64,000 bases of DNA, from positions 1 to 64,000 of the forward strand of contig JAHLKC010000123.1 of NCBI GenBank assembly GCA_025449115.1. Reading direction: 5' to 3'. The DNA is from Chytridium lagenaria (Eukaryota; Chytridiomycota; Chytridiomycetes; Chytridiales; Chytridiaceae). Positions 10,670 to 21,363 of this stretch are shown one piece after another; the stretch's first letter is position 1; the number at the start of each line of letters is the position of its first letter. The position numbers were made by a program, and so were the translations under genes. The notes under the pieces were generated by a model. The model did no database searches, was not told the DNA's origin, and was given only the letters and a program-made list of their open reading frames with translations.

Positions 10670-11500
10670 AACATGCTTTTATACCTCTCGTTCAAGGTCC
10701 TGTTCATCCGTTCGGCAACACCGTTCTGTTGCGGTGTGTACGGCATGGTGAAGGTAAGTCGAATCCCATGCTCTAAACACCAATCCTTCATTTGTTTGTT
10801 GTTGAATTCGCCGCGTTATCTGCCACGATTTCAATGAGTTTCCTTTTGATTTTCTTCTCGGCTTCTTCTTTAAAACTTTTGATGAACTTGAACGACTCAT
10901 TCTTCTTCTTGCACACGTTAACGGTAACATAGTTTGTTGCGCTATCAACGATGGTAAGAAAGTAACGTGCTCCACCATTTGACGCGGTCTTCATAGGTCC
11001 AACGATATCGACGTGGATTTCTCGAGAGAGTCCTTGGCCTTCAACTTGTCGGGTTTGTCAGGAAATGATGTCCTTGTCATTTTCCCATCAACACAACCCT
11101 CACAAAGGTAAGTGTCTTCTTCATTCGTCATGTTGACCCCCTCGCTACCTTCATTAACTTCTTCACTCCCTTCTTTCCTAGATGACCCATCCGCAAGTGC
11201 CATTGGTGCGGTGTCAGAGACTTCTCGGCCTTTGCTGAGGCGGTTGCTTGGCTTGAATTCAATGACTTGATCAAGGTAATGAGGTTCTCTTTGCTGTGTA
11301 GGTGAACGTTGCAAGTGCTTCGCTGATGGTTCTTTCTTTGGTTTAAGATCGTATCTGTCATCCTTCGGGAAGATGTCAAGGTCCTTCTTTCTCGCATCCC
11401 AAGCGAGATCAGGTTCCGTCCGATGTTTGGTACGTATAAACGTTCTGAGTATTAACGATCCTGTTCTTTTGCCGTTTCTAATCTTCACTTCACAGTCACC
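10670..11500 (-). pseudogene. Element A integrase and pre-integrase, right of element B
   Basis: Minus-strand integrase core (PYTPQQNGVAERMNRTLNER near 10,700-10,790, then KKKNESFKFIKSFKEEAEKK) and the HHCC zinc region (WHLRMGHLGKKGVKKL; LCEGCVDGKMTRTSF) in broken frames. The stretch 10,670-10,967 repeats the same integrase segment as 4273-4968, so the two sides of element B overlap rather than abut. Confidence 0.75.
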
Positions 11501-11698
11501 GACTCCACGGGATTCAAGGTTGCTGTTGTTGTCGGCAGTGCTGATGTTGCACTGAATGGAGCGGTAGTTCGACAGGATGTTGCGCTGGAACGTCATGTGA
11601 TGAGTGGCTCCGGAGTCTAACATCCATCTGGTGTCTCTAGTCTGCGGACCTCCTTCCGAGCTCATGTTGACGGTAGGTACTGCTGCAACGAAAACCAC
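11500..11698 (-). pseudogene. Element A protease segment
   Basis: Part of the 10,991-11,698 frame. It contains the aspartic protease active site DSGATHHMTFQ preceded by RWML, followed by a hydrophobic strand. Position between the gag knuckle and GAG-pre-integrase is normal for copia. The frame carries on past this segment only in a shifted register. Confidence 0.75.
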
Positions 11699-11706
11699 AG
11701 GATTTC

Positions 11707-12652
11707 CTACGTTGTTGTTGTTCTGATTGTTGTTTTGGTTTGCCAGGTTTGCATTAGGTCCTCGATTCCAACCACCTCGGCCTCGACCTCCTCTTCCGCG
11801 TCCTCCTCGACCACGGAAACCACCTCGGCCTCTTCCACGGAAAAGCCTCTTCCTGCTGCCACAGGTTGAGCTTGGGGTTCGTTGTCTCTTTCGTTTCTGT
11901 TGTCGTTATTTCTTCTAGCGCTCCAGCAGTCTCTTGCTAAGTGACCTTTCTTTCCGCAATTGTAGCATTCTCGGTCCTCCCCGCCGCGGTGTCTTTGCTG
12001 GTTGTTGTAGCGTCCCGCAGCGTGAGCCTGAGCGCTTTCGTTCTTTTCATTTTCTTTCTCTCTCTCTTTCAGTTTTGTTTCATGGTCTAACAACTTTCCA
12101 ACGACATAGGCATAGTCAGCCTCGGCTTTGGGTTCGTTCTCAAGGAGATTGACTATGATGTCGTATGCTTCTGGCAGGGTCGTCAAGAGGATTGAATGTG
12201 TTGCGGGGATGCCGTGTCCTCCCCGCAGCCTTCAGTTGCTGAATGGTTGATGAGACCTCCGCGATGTAAGTCTTCAAATCGTCTTCTCTTTCATCTTCAG
12301 TTCGTGAGTTTGCGTCTAATCGCGTTTCTGTTCGTCTGAGCCTTTCTCTCATAGGTCTCGATGATTTTATCCCAAGTCGCCTTTGCCGTGGATTCATCCT
12401 GTATCAACGGTAGGATGATGTCGTGAACTCTTGATTCGATTCTTGCTTTTGCTTTCTTGTCCAGGTCTTCTTCTTCTTACCTAGTCTTCTTTTCGGCATT
12501 TGTAGGCGTGTCAACGACTGCATAGGGCGTCCAGCCCTTTCGACGATCTTCCAAAGGCCTTTGCCTTTCAAGTACCCGATCATGCGGTACTTCCAGATGT
12601 GGAACATTGTCCCATCAAACATCACCGGTTTGTCGTCGTTTTCTTTCGTCAT
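11707..12652 (-). CDS. Element A gag (frameshifted)
   Basis: The N-terminal part (12,404-12,652) begins MTKENDDKPVMFDGTMFHIWK, the copia gag pattern. The C-terminal part (11,707-12,186) has LPEAYDIIVNLLENEPKAEADYAYVV and an intact CCHC zinc knuckle, CYNCGKKGHLARDC (CX2CX4HX4C), followed by an Arg/Asn-rich stretch. The middle (12,140-12,397) lies in another frame. It forms the virus-like particle and binds element RNA. Confidence 0.8.
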
Positions 12653-12757
12653 CTTCTCGTGTTGACAGCTTTCTTTCTTTCTTGGGATGATCGCTCTCTT
12701 CTCTTTTACTCTACGGTCCTCAAATGGATCGATTCACTCCTCCTTCCAACCAGGTGA

Positions 12758-12769
12758 AGTGGTACCACT
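12758..12769 (-). other. Primer binding site of element A
   Basis: Next to the 5' LTR, the minus strand reads AGTGGTACCACTTCACC. It shares TGGTANCACTTC with the site of element B, so both families probably use the same or a similar tRNA primer. Confidence 0.4.
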
Positions 12770-13168
12770 TGTAGGGTTACGGGGCTCAATTGTAAATAAG
12801 TATAAAGTATTAATAAAGAGAATTAAAGGATAAAATGGTGATGGAGTCTCCGGCGGTGACTGAGAACTAATTACTACGAAACTTCCATATATTAATGTTA
12901 ACTACTTTTCGCGATACATGAAGATGGTGGGGATTTACATAAGAACTCATGATCCGTAAATCCCTCCAATTACGTATCATAAACTAAACACCAAATAATA
13001 AAGTTAAGGGATTAACGCATCCTCAAATGGAATGAGGAGCTCAATAAAACTGATCAAATCGAAAACTTAAAATAACGCGTACATAAATAAAGTTCGGGGA
13101 AATATAACTTAGACAAAATAACGAATGTGGGTGAGTGAAACAAAATAGAAAGATGAATAAACCCAACA
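12770..13168 (-). repeat. 5' LTR of element A
   Basis: 399-bp LTR, TGTAGGGTTACGG to AAACCCAACA, matching 1581-1982. Its outer flank AGCCC pairs with AGCGC outside the other LTR. Confidence 0.9.
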
Positions 13169-13257
13169 AGCCCTTGTACTAACGGTTCTTTCTTTGGTTT
13201 CAAGTGGTATCCGGTGTCTTTCGGAAAGATGTCAAGATCTTTCTTCCTTGCCATGCC
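13169..13257 (-). pseudogene. Continuation of the old copia copy
   Basis: Short stretch homologous to element A sequence at about 11,320-11,400 (the pre-integrase region read on the minus strand). It is the other side of the old copy at 1-1580 that element A interrupted. Confidence 0.65.
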
Positions 13258-13563
13258 TGTTGGTTTATCATCTTTCTATTTTGTTTTACTCACCCACATT
13301 CGTATTTCTTCAAAATTGTTTTCCCCCGAACTTTATTTGCTCACGCGCTAATTTAAGTTTTGATTTGATTAGTTGTATTGAGCTCCTCATTCCATTTGAA
13401 GATACGTTAATCCCTTAACTTTAATATATGTTTAGTTTATGATACGTAATAGGAGGGATTTATGGGTCATGAGTTCTGATGTAAATCCCCACTTCTACAT
13501 GTATTGCGAAAAGTAGTTAACATTAATATATGGAAGTTTCATAGTTATTAGCTCCCTGTCACC
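13258..13563 (+). repeat. Truncated A-family LTR
   Basis: LTR in the same orientation as the 4326 solo LTR, starting TGTTGGTTTATCATC. It stops at 13,563 (TGTCACC) and passes abruptly into integrase sequence. The last 17 bases also open the second duplication unit at 27,441, so truncation came before the duplication. Confidence 0.8.
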
Positions 13564-14081
13564 TCTCCCAAAGGCGATAGCCCAGCGGTTCATACCCACA
13601 AGAGCACAGCGTCGTGCATAAAATCTCCCTTCTTTCGTTGTTGCTTAGGTATCAAGACGAGCACACGGCAACCCCATCCACGAAGTCTTGACAAGTCAGG
13701 TTTTACTCCAGCGAATCTCTCAAGCGGTGTTGCATCTTGTAAGTTCGTTCGGGTTGGTGATCGGTTAATGAGGTAAGCTACAGCCATCAGGGCTTCACCC
13801 CAAAACCGCGTTTCGAGTTTTGATAAGCTTAACATGCTTTTAGACCTCTCGTTCAAGGTCCTGTTCATTCGTTCAGCAACTCCGTTCTGTTGCAGTGTGT
13901 ATGGCATGGTGAAGGTAAGTCGAATCCCATGCTCTAAGCACCAATCCATCATCTGTTTGTTGTTGAATTCGCCACCGTTTTCTGCCACGATTTCAATGAG
14001 TTTCCTTTTGATTTTCTTCTCGGCTTCTTCTTTAAAACTTTTGATGTACTTGAACGACTCATTCTTCTTCTTTCACAGGTA
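13564..14081 (-). pseudogene. Copia integrase fragment, unit 1
   Basis: Minus-strand integrase core of the A family, opening MAENGGEFNNKQMMDW, with NGVAERMNRTLNER and FWGEALMAVAYLINRSP. The Pro of the usual YTPQQN motif is Leu here, and Thr-Asp before the second aspartate region is altered. The fragment ends at the truncated LTR junction on one side and unrelated DNA on the other, so it is a dead fragment. It is repeated at 27,458-27,976. Confidence 0.8.
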
Positions 14082-14157
14082 ATTTCATCTATCATACTAT
14101 AATTGTCGTGCTTGACTTTGCCCTTCTACTGTCAATGTATGCCGTCCAGTTACTCGG

Positions 14158-14464
14158 TGTTGGGTTTCGCTCACTTGACTCACAAGAACGCGTCAGGATC
14201 ACTCGCACCATTAGTCCGCGGCGTCAGGCGCAACACTAGAGTGCTCTGGAATTTACGCGTCGTTAGAGTTGAGCGCGAACGCGCCGACTGGACTTCTCAT
14301 TTACATTCTGGACTCATTTGAATTTCCCACTTTGATTTACCTTCCTTGATTGGTTTATTTTCTTTATGGCAGTTTAATTATATTTCTACCTGTTTGTGAT
14401 TGGACATTCTCTTCTAGCCTTTATTCCCTTTGTTCCCGTCAAGGCTCTCTGATTTGTTTATCTT
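14158..14464 (+). repeat. Partial B-family LTR, unit 1
   Basis: Starts TGTTGGGTTTCGCTC, the reverse complement of the B LTR, and runs to 14,464, where the last about 200 bases are missing together with 60 bases of flank. The complete LTR is at 28,053-28,557 in unit 2. Confidence 0.85.
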
Positions 14465-16391
14465 AAGACTTTAGAGCCCTCCATGTCTTGATTTAACCTA
14501 TTCAAACCCGTGTGGGTGAACGTCTTGGGCTTCCTCTTTAGAACTGGATTCGATTGCCCACCTTTGATATGTTGTCCTAACACTTTTCAAGCCATTATTA
14601 CATCATATTTTAAATGTTCCGTCCCTCAAAGCCTGGTTGGCCCCGAAAACTTCTAAAAAAGTAAACAGTCTTAGGCATGATGAAGTTGACTTCCTTCTGT
14701 GAAACTACGGCTCCTACCACGTATCCGAAGATATGGTAGGAGTTTTGATAGGACTAGTACCTTCTAATGGTACATAGAACGTCTACACATAAATGAATAA
14801 AGTTTAGTGTATTTCACAAAGATAAACAATGTCCAGAGTATAAAGTAAGTGGAACTCAATGATTATCAGCATTCCAAAGGAAAGATAAAGGGAATAAGGG
14901 TGGATACAAGCACGTGACCAGAAGGAAGAGATACTTAGCTGCGGTATTTTCAAGTAAGTCTTCCTACAACCATTTTTGCCCATTCCGTCAATCATCGTGG
15001 CGGTAAAGGCGTTTCCTTAGCGTTCCCAGTGCTAAGGGCAGTCTCTAAACCCGAAATGACGATAACGAGGGGAAGCTGCGTTGATACTCCATCTCAACGG
15101 CCGCGAGCCGAAGGGGGTTTGCTGATCGGGGCTTTGCAGCAGCCGATCACCCAACGCCACGGAACATACGCGGTGTGTCTGAGGACCCGACGGAGGCACT
15201 TCTGGTAAGATTACTTGGTACTAACCTTGGTGCCAGAGGTAGGCGCGTGTGTATATGAGAAGACCTGGACCTGGACCTGGACATTACTGGGGACAGGTTT
15301 TGGGATGGACAACTTCTCTATCTTTATTTGTAAAACCCTCTCGCTCAACATAAACATAATAAATAATAAATAAACATATAAACAGTGGGTATAAATGAGC
15401 GAGGGGAAAAAGAAAAGATATGTACAAAATAAAACAAAGTCCCAAGATACAAAAGGGCGGTAAACAGGGAAACCAGACGGCGACATATATACAATGCCGT
15501 GGGAAAACCTGAATACCGTATAAGTAAGTAAAGACTTACCATGACAAATCCTAAAGACTTTGTTAGTGTACAAGCAGGAGGGGTAAAAGGAAAAGCCGTA
15601 CATATAGCATCTTGGAAATATGCTTACAGTGAAATATCATTTTATTGAATATTTCACACTTCGCCCTGGAAGTTTAGCCAAGGCATTCTTGGCTACCTTA
15701 GGGAAAGTCACATCCTCTTTTTCGCATATGCAATTGCGCTGCACTAAATAGTTTCAACGGGGGAGTTAACCCTTATATAATGAAAGGATGTTCTGAGTTG
15801 TTAACGCTGGACACGGCACAAGGTTGGACAAAGTTTGGCAATAATTTCGTTTGCAAACGGTTTGCAAACACGACGGTTGCCGAGACGGCAATGTTGCAAC
15901 ATCGTTTGCAACAAATTTAGCAACACCAAAATTGGTTTTGGAAGCGTTCCATTGATAGACTTCACCTCCACATCGTTACGTAAAAATATCAATAAATTAT
16001 GGTGAAAAAAAAGTAGAGATAGCAAAATAAATTTTTAATTATTTACACAGGAAAAAAGAAAAGAAAGTATAATATATTATATAATGTTGAAATTAATTAC
16101 TTACGCAGGAAAAAAGAAAAAAATATATTATGATTTGATGTTCAATCATACTGAACAACCAAGGCAAGCTAGAAATGAAGTTAAGAAGGCTTTTCGCCGC
16201 AACCTACACCCACCTCCTCACATTGTGAATTAATCACTAATTGATTCGGCGTTCCTCATTTCTAGAATTACCAAGCAAGCACTGAGATCTCAGAAGGGCA
16301 TTTCGCCGCGACATACTCCCGTCTCCTCACGTCGTGCTCGGGACACTGACTAATTTGACGACACACTGTACTTGTTGTTATTCATAATGAC
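14465..16391. other. Gene-free stretch in unit 1
   Basis: No gene is supported. It holds a short GGACCT hexamer run near 15,263, AT-rich DNA, and a degraded copy of the GTTTGCAAAC palindrome cluster (about 15,848-15,917). Short ORFs here differ between the two duplication units by frame-breaking single-base changes, so they are not conserved as proteins. Confidence 0.6.
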
Positions 16392-16460
16392 TGATTCAAC
16401 CAGGACTCGAACCTGCGACTTCGTCCTCCGAACATTCGGGATTACTACTGAACCTTAATC
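16392..16460 (-). pseudogene. tRNA-like sequence, unit 1
   Basis: Minus strand carries a T arm (CAGG-TTCGAGT-CCTG) with a good pol III B box (GGTTCGAGTCC) and a 7-bp acceptor-like pairing. One base pair's worth of sequence is missing from the anticodon stem relative to the copy at 30,562-30,631. Probably a tRNA pseudogene or tRNA-derived SINE. Confidence 0.45.
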
Positions 16461-17026
16461 GCTTCTTAAGAAACTTTGTTCGAGACAATATATATAGAAC
16501 AAACCAGCCTTCGCCCTAGTGCCCCGGCGCTGGAACGAAGACCCTGAAGATACAAGGGGGTCGCGCAGCGTTGACGTTTTCAACGCCGCCAAGAATATAC
16601 TGGACGCTGCAGAACATGAATTTGCCATAGGATTAGAACATTTTTTTTATTTATATGCGTTTGAACTTGCCATATGCGAATGAAATTGCAATAAGCTTAA
16701 TAAAAATACATTGGCAATTCTCAGATGGTGACGTCCGGAAGGTCTTGTGGATATCGTTTGTGCGATGTAGCATGCAGGACGGCAACGAATTTTGTATCCA
16801 GTGACACCGTATACGGTCCCATGAACTTCTGTGAGTGCGGAATTCAAAAACGATGACGATCACAGATCCTACACCGAGTTCATCCGTGAACTGTTCGTGT
16901 TCCTGAATGTGGGCAAAGTTGAGAGTTTCTCGGCAGTCGTATATTGGTGCTAACAGGAGTTAGTTATAGTAATGACATGGATCCAACCTTTGTCAAATGA
17001 GGCAAATTGAAGTCCTCCGTTTGACA

Positions 17027-17493
17027 TTAGGAAAACCGGGTTATCGAGAAGTATACCAACGTAAGAAAACAGACGATGCATCTCTGTGTGAGCAAATAAG
17101 CTAAGCGAAACGAGGTATTGAGACACAGCTCTGTTTGACGAGGTTGTTGAAAGTTGCTTTGGTCGTTACGATGCCCACGTTGAAAAACTTGATTGCAGTG
17201 TGGTGGATGCACAACCGCGACCAAACGAAGTTAGCGTGTTCCGGGATTTGATTGATGTTGGAGAGGCTGGGTGTTCCTTTTAAGTTCATCAAGGCTTGAA
17301 CACGACTATGGTTGTTATCTGGATGCATCATGTGGTTTTTACCGTTGAACATTTTCATGAAGAACGTCTGGGATTGTGCCGGGGATGTCCTGCGCTCGGG
17401 TGGTTGACCGTATTCAGCAATGAAGAACGGCATGATGTTTATGGTTGTTTGTAGCAGGTAACGAAAGTGGCTGTTTATAATGTATTTATGCAA
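17027..17493 (-). pseudogene. Companion ORF of the helicase fragment, unit 1 (frameshifted)
   Basis: Same protein as the 182-codon frame at 31,131-31,679, but broken into two frames by one-base deletions near 17,160 and 17,400. It includes the conserved piece RRTSPAQSQTFFMKMFNGK. Product not recognised. Confidence 0.4.
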
Positions 17494-17607
17494 TTCATGT
17501 GGTTATTGGGATCTGTGATTTCACGTGGTTATTGGGATACATGTGGGTAAGTGGAATAGAATAGCAACTTTTTGTATTTATTGCAAATATGCTTAATATA
17601 CATTTGG

Positions 17608-18760
17608 TTATTCTTTGCAATTCTTCACCATCTCGCTATAAAAAGTATGGAGAGCAACTGGGAAATAATTCCAGATTTCATTTTCAGTTTTGTGGGCAAG
17701 GCTTTGAATACGGTGAATTTCGGCCACAATGTCTGATGAGGGCTTCACGTCCACGGTCGCTCGTGGAATGTCGTCATCAATGAGGATAAGACTCGAAGCT
17801 TCTTGCTCTTGAAAGAATTGTGTAGATCTCATTGAAGGAAAGTCGTTGCTTTTTGCCATGGTAAGGGTGGTTAGAACTTTGTCATTGACTGCCTTGGCAA
17901 CGGTAGATGGTGAAAGCGTCGCGGGTACCAAACAGAATTGACGTCTTGTTGCCGATACAGAGTGCGCTTTCCTTGAGTGTCGTTGTATGACATGCGAATG
18001 GAACGATGCAGCGGAATGAGAGAAATAGTTCGTTTCTGTCGTCTGTGGATCGGGCCATCTTGCTGGTAGATTGTGAGCTGGTGAATGGAGCCGTACTTCT
18101 AGCCATTCCGGTAGTCTGTCTGGGTAGACGTTTTCGTTCCTACAAGGTTTATTTTTCGTTTTACAAGTAAAGTTGGACCTGTTGGTGGGTGATAACCTGA
18201 CGGGTACGAAATCTAACAAGAGTACATTTTGTCGATTGCTGATGTTTAGTTCAGGCCGAGGTTGTTGGTAACGATGTATTCGTGACCTTCTTGGAGAGGA
18301 AGCAGGGTGGGAAGATCCGAGGTTTCCGTATCCGACAAGTTCTGTTTTGATATTGCAGTTTGGCGATGGTTGCTGGAGAGAGATTCCCTGCGCGATCTTC
18401 AGCAATAATCCAGTGTACAGGAGTTTCTACGGACGCTCTGGCTTCCACAGACTGAACATTGAAGTTGATTCGTATGGCGTTGTAGGGAATGATGAAAGGA
18501 GCTTGCTGCCATTCCGCCTCCGAGAGAATTGTTGGATGATGACGAAGACACCGTGAATTCAGCTTATCAAGATGGATTTGTGACACGAAACCATTCCGGA
18601 AATTCGACAAAAACAAAGCATAGTCTGTTGAGCATCGATAATTTTGTTAAGCACGGCCGCGTGTGGTATCGTTCGCCATGTCGTTAGTCCTTCTGTAGTT
18701 GGCGTTTGGCGGTGGTTGGCAAGATTCACATGAAGATTAATTTGGATACAAGGGCTGCCT
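17608..18760 (-). pseudogene. SF1/Pif1-like helicase C-terminal fragment, unit 1
   Basis: Counterpart of 31,795-33,015, here split among at least four frames by single-base deletions. The late helicase motifs are still visible: FTIYRCQG (the motif with Q-G that contacts nucleotide and DNA) and the segment ending LILIDDDIPRATVDV. No N-terminal Walker A (GKT) was found in the window, so it is a 3' fragment of a helicase gene or helicase-bearing transposon. Confidence 0.55.
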
Positions 18761-19336
18761 TGTAAGTGTTAGTACCCGTCCCAAAAAAACTTTTTAAAAA
18801 AAATCGCAAAAAGTTACTTGGTTTCGAACATGTGACATAGTCCTAGTTTTCTCCCGTTTTACCATCCACCCTCAAGGGTATTCGTAGACATTATGGAGCT
18901 AAATTCATCATACCCGTACGAAAATCATGCGGATCACGTGATCTCCGCCCCAGCCAGTTGGCGGTGCGTCCAGTATATTAACAAGAGGGTAGCGCTGCGT
19001 GGACGGTGCCCACGCCGCAGAGAATATACAAGACGCCCCCGCCCCCGCCTTGTATGATGGTGATAGTACTTAGCAACAGAATATTATATTCATTTTTACA
19101 TTCTTTTAACATTGCATCATAAAATATCTTTACAGATGATGGGAAGAATCGCCAGATTTCCTTTCCGTCCTTGTCAAATCACAGCACATTTCTTTACAGA
19201 AGGTATCTTCAAAAGATAAGGCAGTTGATGGGTGGAATTCTTCGTCATGTCAACCGGAGGAATCATGGATCAATGGTTGTTGAGATGGTGGATGAAGTTT
19301 TGCAGGAGTCGGCGGAGTACATCATGGAGACCGGAT

Positions 19337-19501
19337 AATCTCCTGAATTCACTCTACTCAGGAGAACTCCATTGTGTTACACAACGTCCGGACAAAGTCG
19401 GACATTGTGTACACAAGGAGTCGAGGAGTGGAGAAAATGAAGACATCTTCTTCATTTTATCCAACTCAACTGCACCAGACCGTGCAGTCAAGTTGCTTTG
19501 T
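19337..19501 (+). repeat. Split direct repeat A1
   Basis: 165 bp, begins AATCTCCTGAATTC and ends GTTGCTTTGT. It starts with an imperfect hairpin (TCTCCTGAATTCACTCTACTCAGGAGA) and is followed by ACGTCCGGACAAAGTCGGAC. Same as 25,167-25,331. Confidence 0.93.
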
Positions 19502-19525
19502 TTCTTCGCTCTCCTACGATCGATC

Positions 19526-21194
19526 ATGGATCCCCCCCGCCTGCCCCACTTTTAGACGCTCACTTGACGACCTGGGACGGCGTCCTCGTGAGCGTCCTTC
19601 CGTATGCTTCTTTGAAGACTATAGCCACCTCTATTGGTATGCCCCGTCCCTGGCCAAAAGCTTTGATCGCTATGCGTCCTCGCATCATGACGGCCCTCTC
19701 CGCGATCGTTCCTCGTCCTGCGGTGGATCCGGTAACGAACCTTACTCCTTTCCTGTCTCCAGCTATTCCGATCCCTCCACCCCTTAATGGGGGTGGTGGC
19801 GTTGGTGTGGGTATTGCCGGCATTGGCGTTGGTGTTGGCGGTGCTGGCAACGGCGTTGACGGTGATGGCGGTAATGCCGGCGGCGCCGTCAATGGCGCTC
19901 ATGGTGGCGACGCAGGTAATGGCGCTCATGGCGACGACGCCGGTAACGGCGGTCACGACGGTCGAATCGGTTTGGGAAATGCCCTTAACAACGATAACGG
20001 GGTTCCGGATGCCCTCGCCATAGCCCGTCGTGAATTGGAAGAGGCTGCTATGATTATCCGAGCCCATCAGGATCGTATAGCTGCCTTGGAACGGGAGAAA
20101 CAGCTAGCTCCACCGTCTATTCTACCCCACATTCCCCCAGCCACTGTCATTGATATTGGTCAATTTATTAGGGACAACGATGTTTTTTCTACTGACCCGT
20201 TTACCCCTGTAAGTATTTACTCTTTCCTTTATTACATCTCCTTGTTCTCTCTATTTCCACCTTTTTTCCTTTCCCATTGTGTGGGATTTTTCACTTCCTG
20301 GTGCATGATCCTTTGCACTTCTACCTGGTCATCAGCCAGCGCCTTGGTTATATCTAGCCATTCCCTCCTTGCTCTTGACTGCCTCTACCACCTTTCTTCC
20401 TGGCCTACCCCCTGCCAGCCTTTCTCGGGCACACCTTTTGCTCGCGCCTGACACACCCCCGTCAGTTCGCCTGGTTTTCTTTTGACCAGTTCCTCCTCAG
20501 CCCCACACCCCTTGGGCTCCACCACCTCACAGCGATTGTGCTAACTCTCAATCCCTGCATAGCATGTGTCTATCTATACGCAAGCTTTGCGTACCTTTCG
20601 GTCGGAAGCTACCGAGTTCCTCCGTTCTGGTGACAGGGAACTTACTCCCACCTGGTTACGCTCACGCGAGGGCCTTTTCAGCCGCCTCACTACCCTCCAC
20701 GATGTGGGGGTTGACTGCCTTTGCCTCTCCCCCTCTCAATCCTCCGCCTGGAAAACGATCCTTAACCGGTCCCTTTTCCGCCTTGCAGATGGGGAATTCC
20801 TGCCGCTCCGCAACGAACTCTCCGCCATCATCTCTCTGTTCGGCTGGCTGGTTCCAAATCCCAACGCTTCCCTTTTGGCCGCTGCCATCTTACAAGAGTC
20901 ACGCCAGTTGGGTAATGCGGTGAAGATTACCCAAACTCGTCGCCTTGCTCAGACCCCTTATGAACGCCCTACTTCTACTTATGAACGCCCTACTTCTAAG
21001 GGTTCCATGGAACCCCGCAGCGACTTTATTCCTCTTCTGAAATCCTCCGGGGACTCCCGCACTAAACCTTCGACGGAATTAAACATCTGTGGCACTGCAA
21101 ACGGCGTGGTCATTATGGCCGGGATTGCACTCACCGTTGTTCCAAGCCCAGCGCTACTAGTGTGGTGTGTGCCCGTCTTCGTTGTTCTGTTTAA
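19526..21194 (+). CDS. Gag-like protein of the YR retrotransposon
   Basis: Likely start is the ATG at 19,526, followed by a run of seven C; one more C would place it in the long open frame that begins at 19,498. Residues about 95-150 are a Gly/Ala/Asn/Asp repeat, then a predicted coiled coil (LAIARRELEEAAMIIRAHQD). An intron fits exactly at 20,209-20,562: donor GTAAGT, branch GCTAAC, acceptor CATAG, phase 0 on both sides. Exon 2 continues HVSIYTQALRTF and ends with a CCHC zinc knuckle (CX2CX4HX4C, residues CGT-CKRRGHYGRDC) near 21,085-21,125; one base is missing inside the knuckle. Stop at 21,192-21,194. Gag role is inferred from position and knuckle. Confidence 0.75.
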
Positions 21195-21363
21195 ACCTCT
21201 ACCCGGTTAATTGTATTATTTGCATTCACTTTAATACATCCGAGTTTCCACCTTACCATGTGTTTCATTTTTCTCTCCCGCCCAGCTTCCCGTCCCAACT
21301 TCATGGTGTTTTTCTGACGGTACCTCCACGCCACCGCCGGATCGTTCCACTTTAACTTCCCAC

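Larger units (their letters stand above)
1581..13168 (-). mobile_element. Full-length Ty1/copia element A, carrying nested insertions
   Basis: LTR to LTR copia element on the minus strand: 3' LTR 1581-1982, internal region, 5' LTR 12,770-13,168. Both LTRs begin TG (TGCAGGGG / TGTAGGG) and end CAACA. The flanking pentamers are AGCGC (1576-1580) and AGCCC (13,169-13,173), a target duplication with one difference. The internal region encodes gag with a CCHC knuckle, protease, integrase, RT and RNase H in copia order. It is interrupted by a reverse-oriented solo LTR at 4326-4722 and by element B at 4969-10,669. Its open reading frames are broken, so it is probably inactive. Confidence 0.85.

Noticed and set aside
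14158..14321. ORFs inside LTR sequence (for example 14,103-14,321 and 27,998-28,216)
   Set aside because: They lie in B-family LTR sequence, where no protein is encoded.
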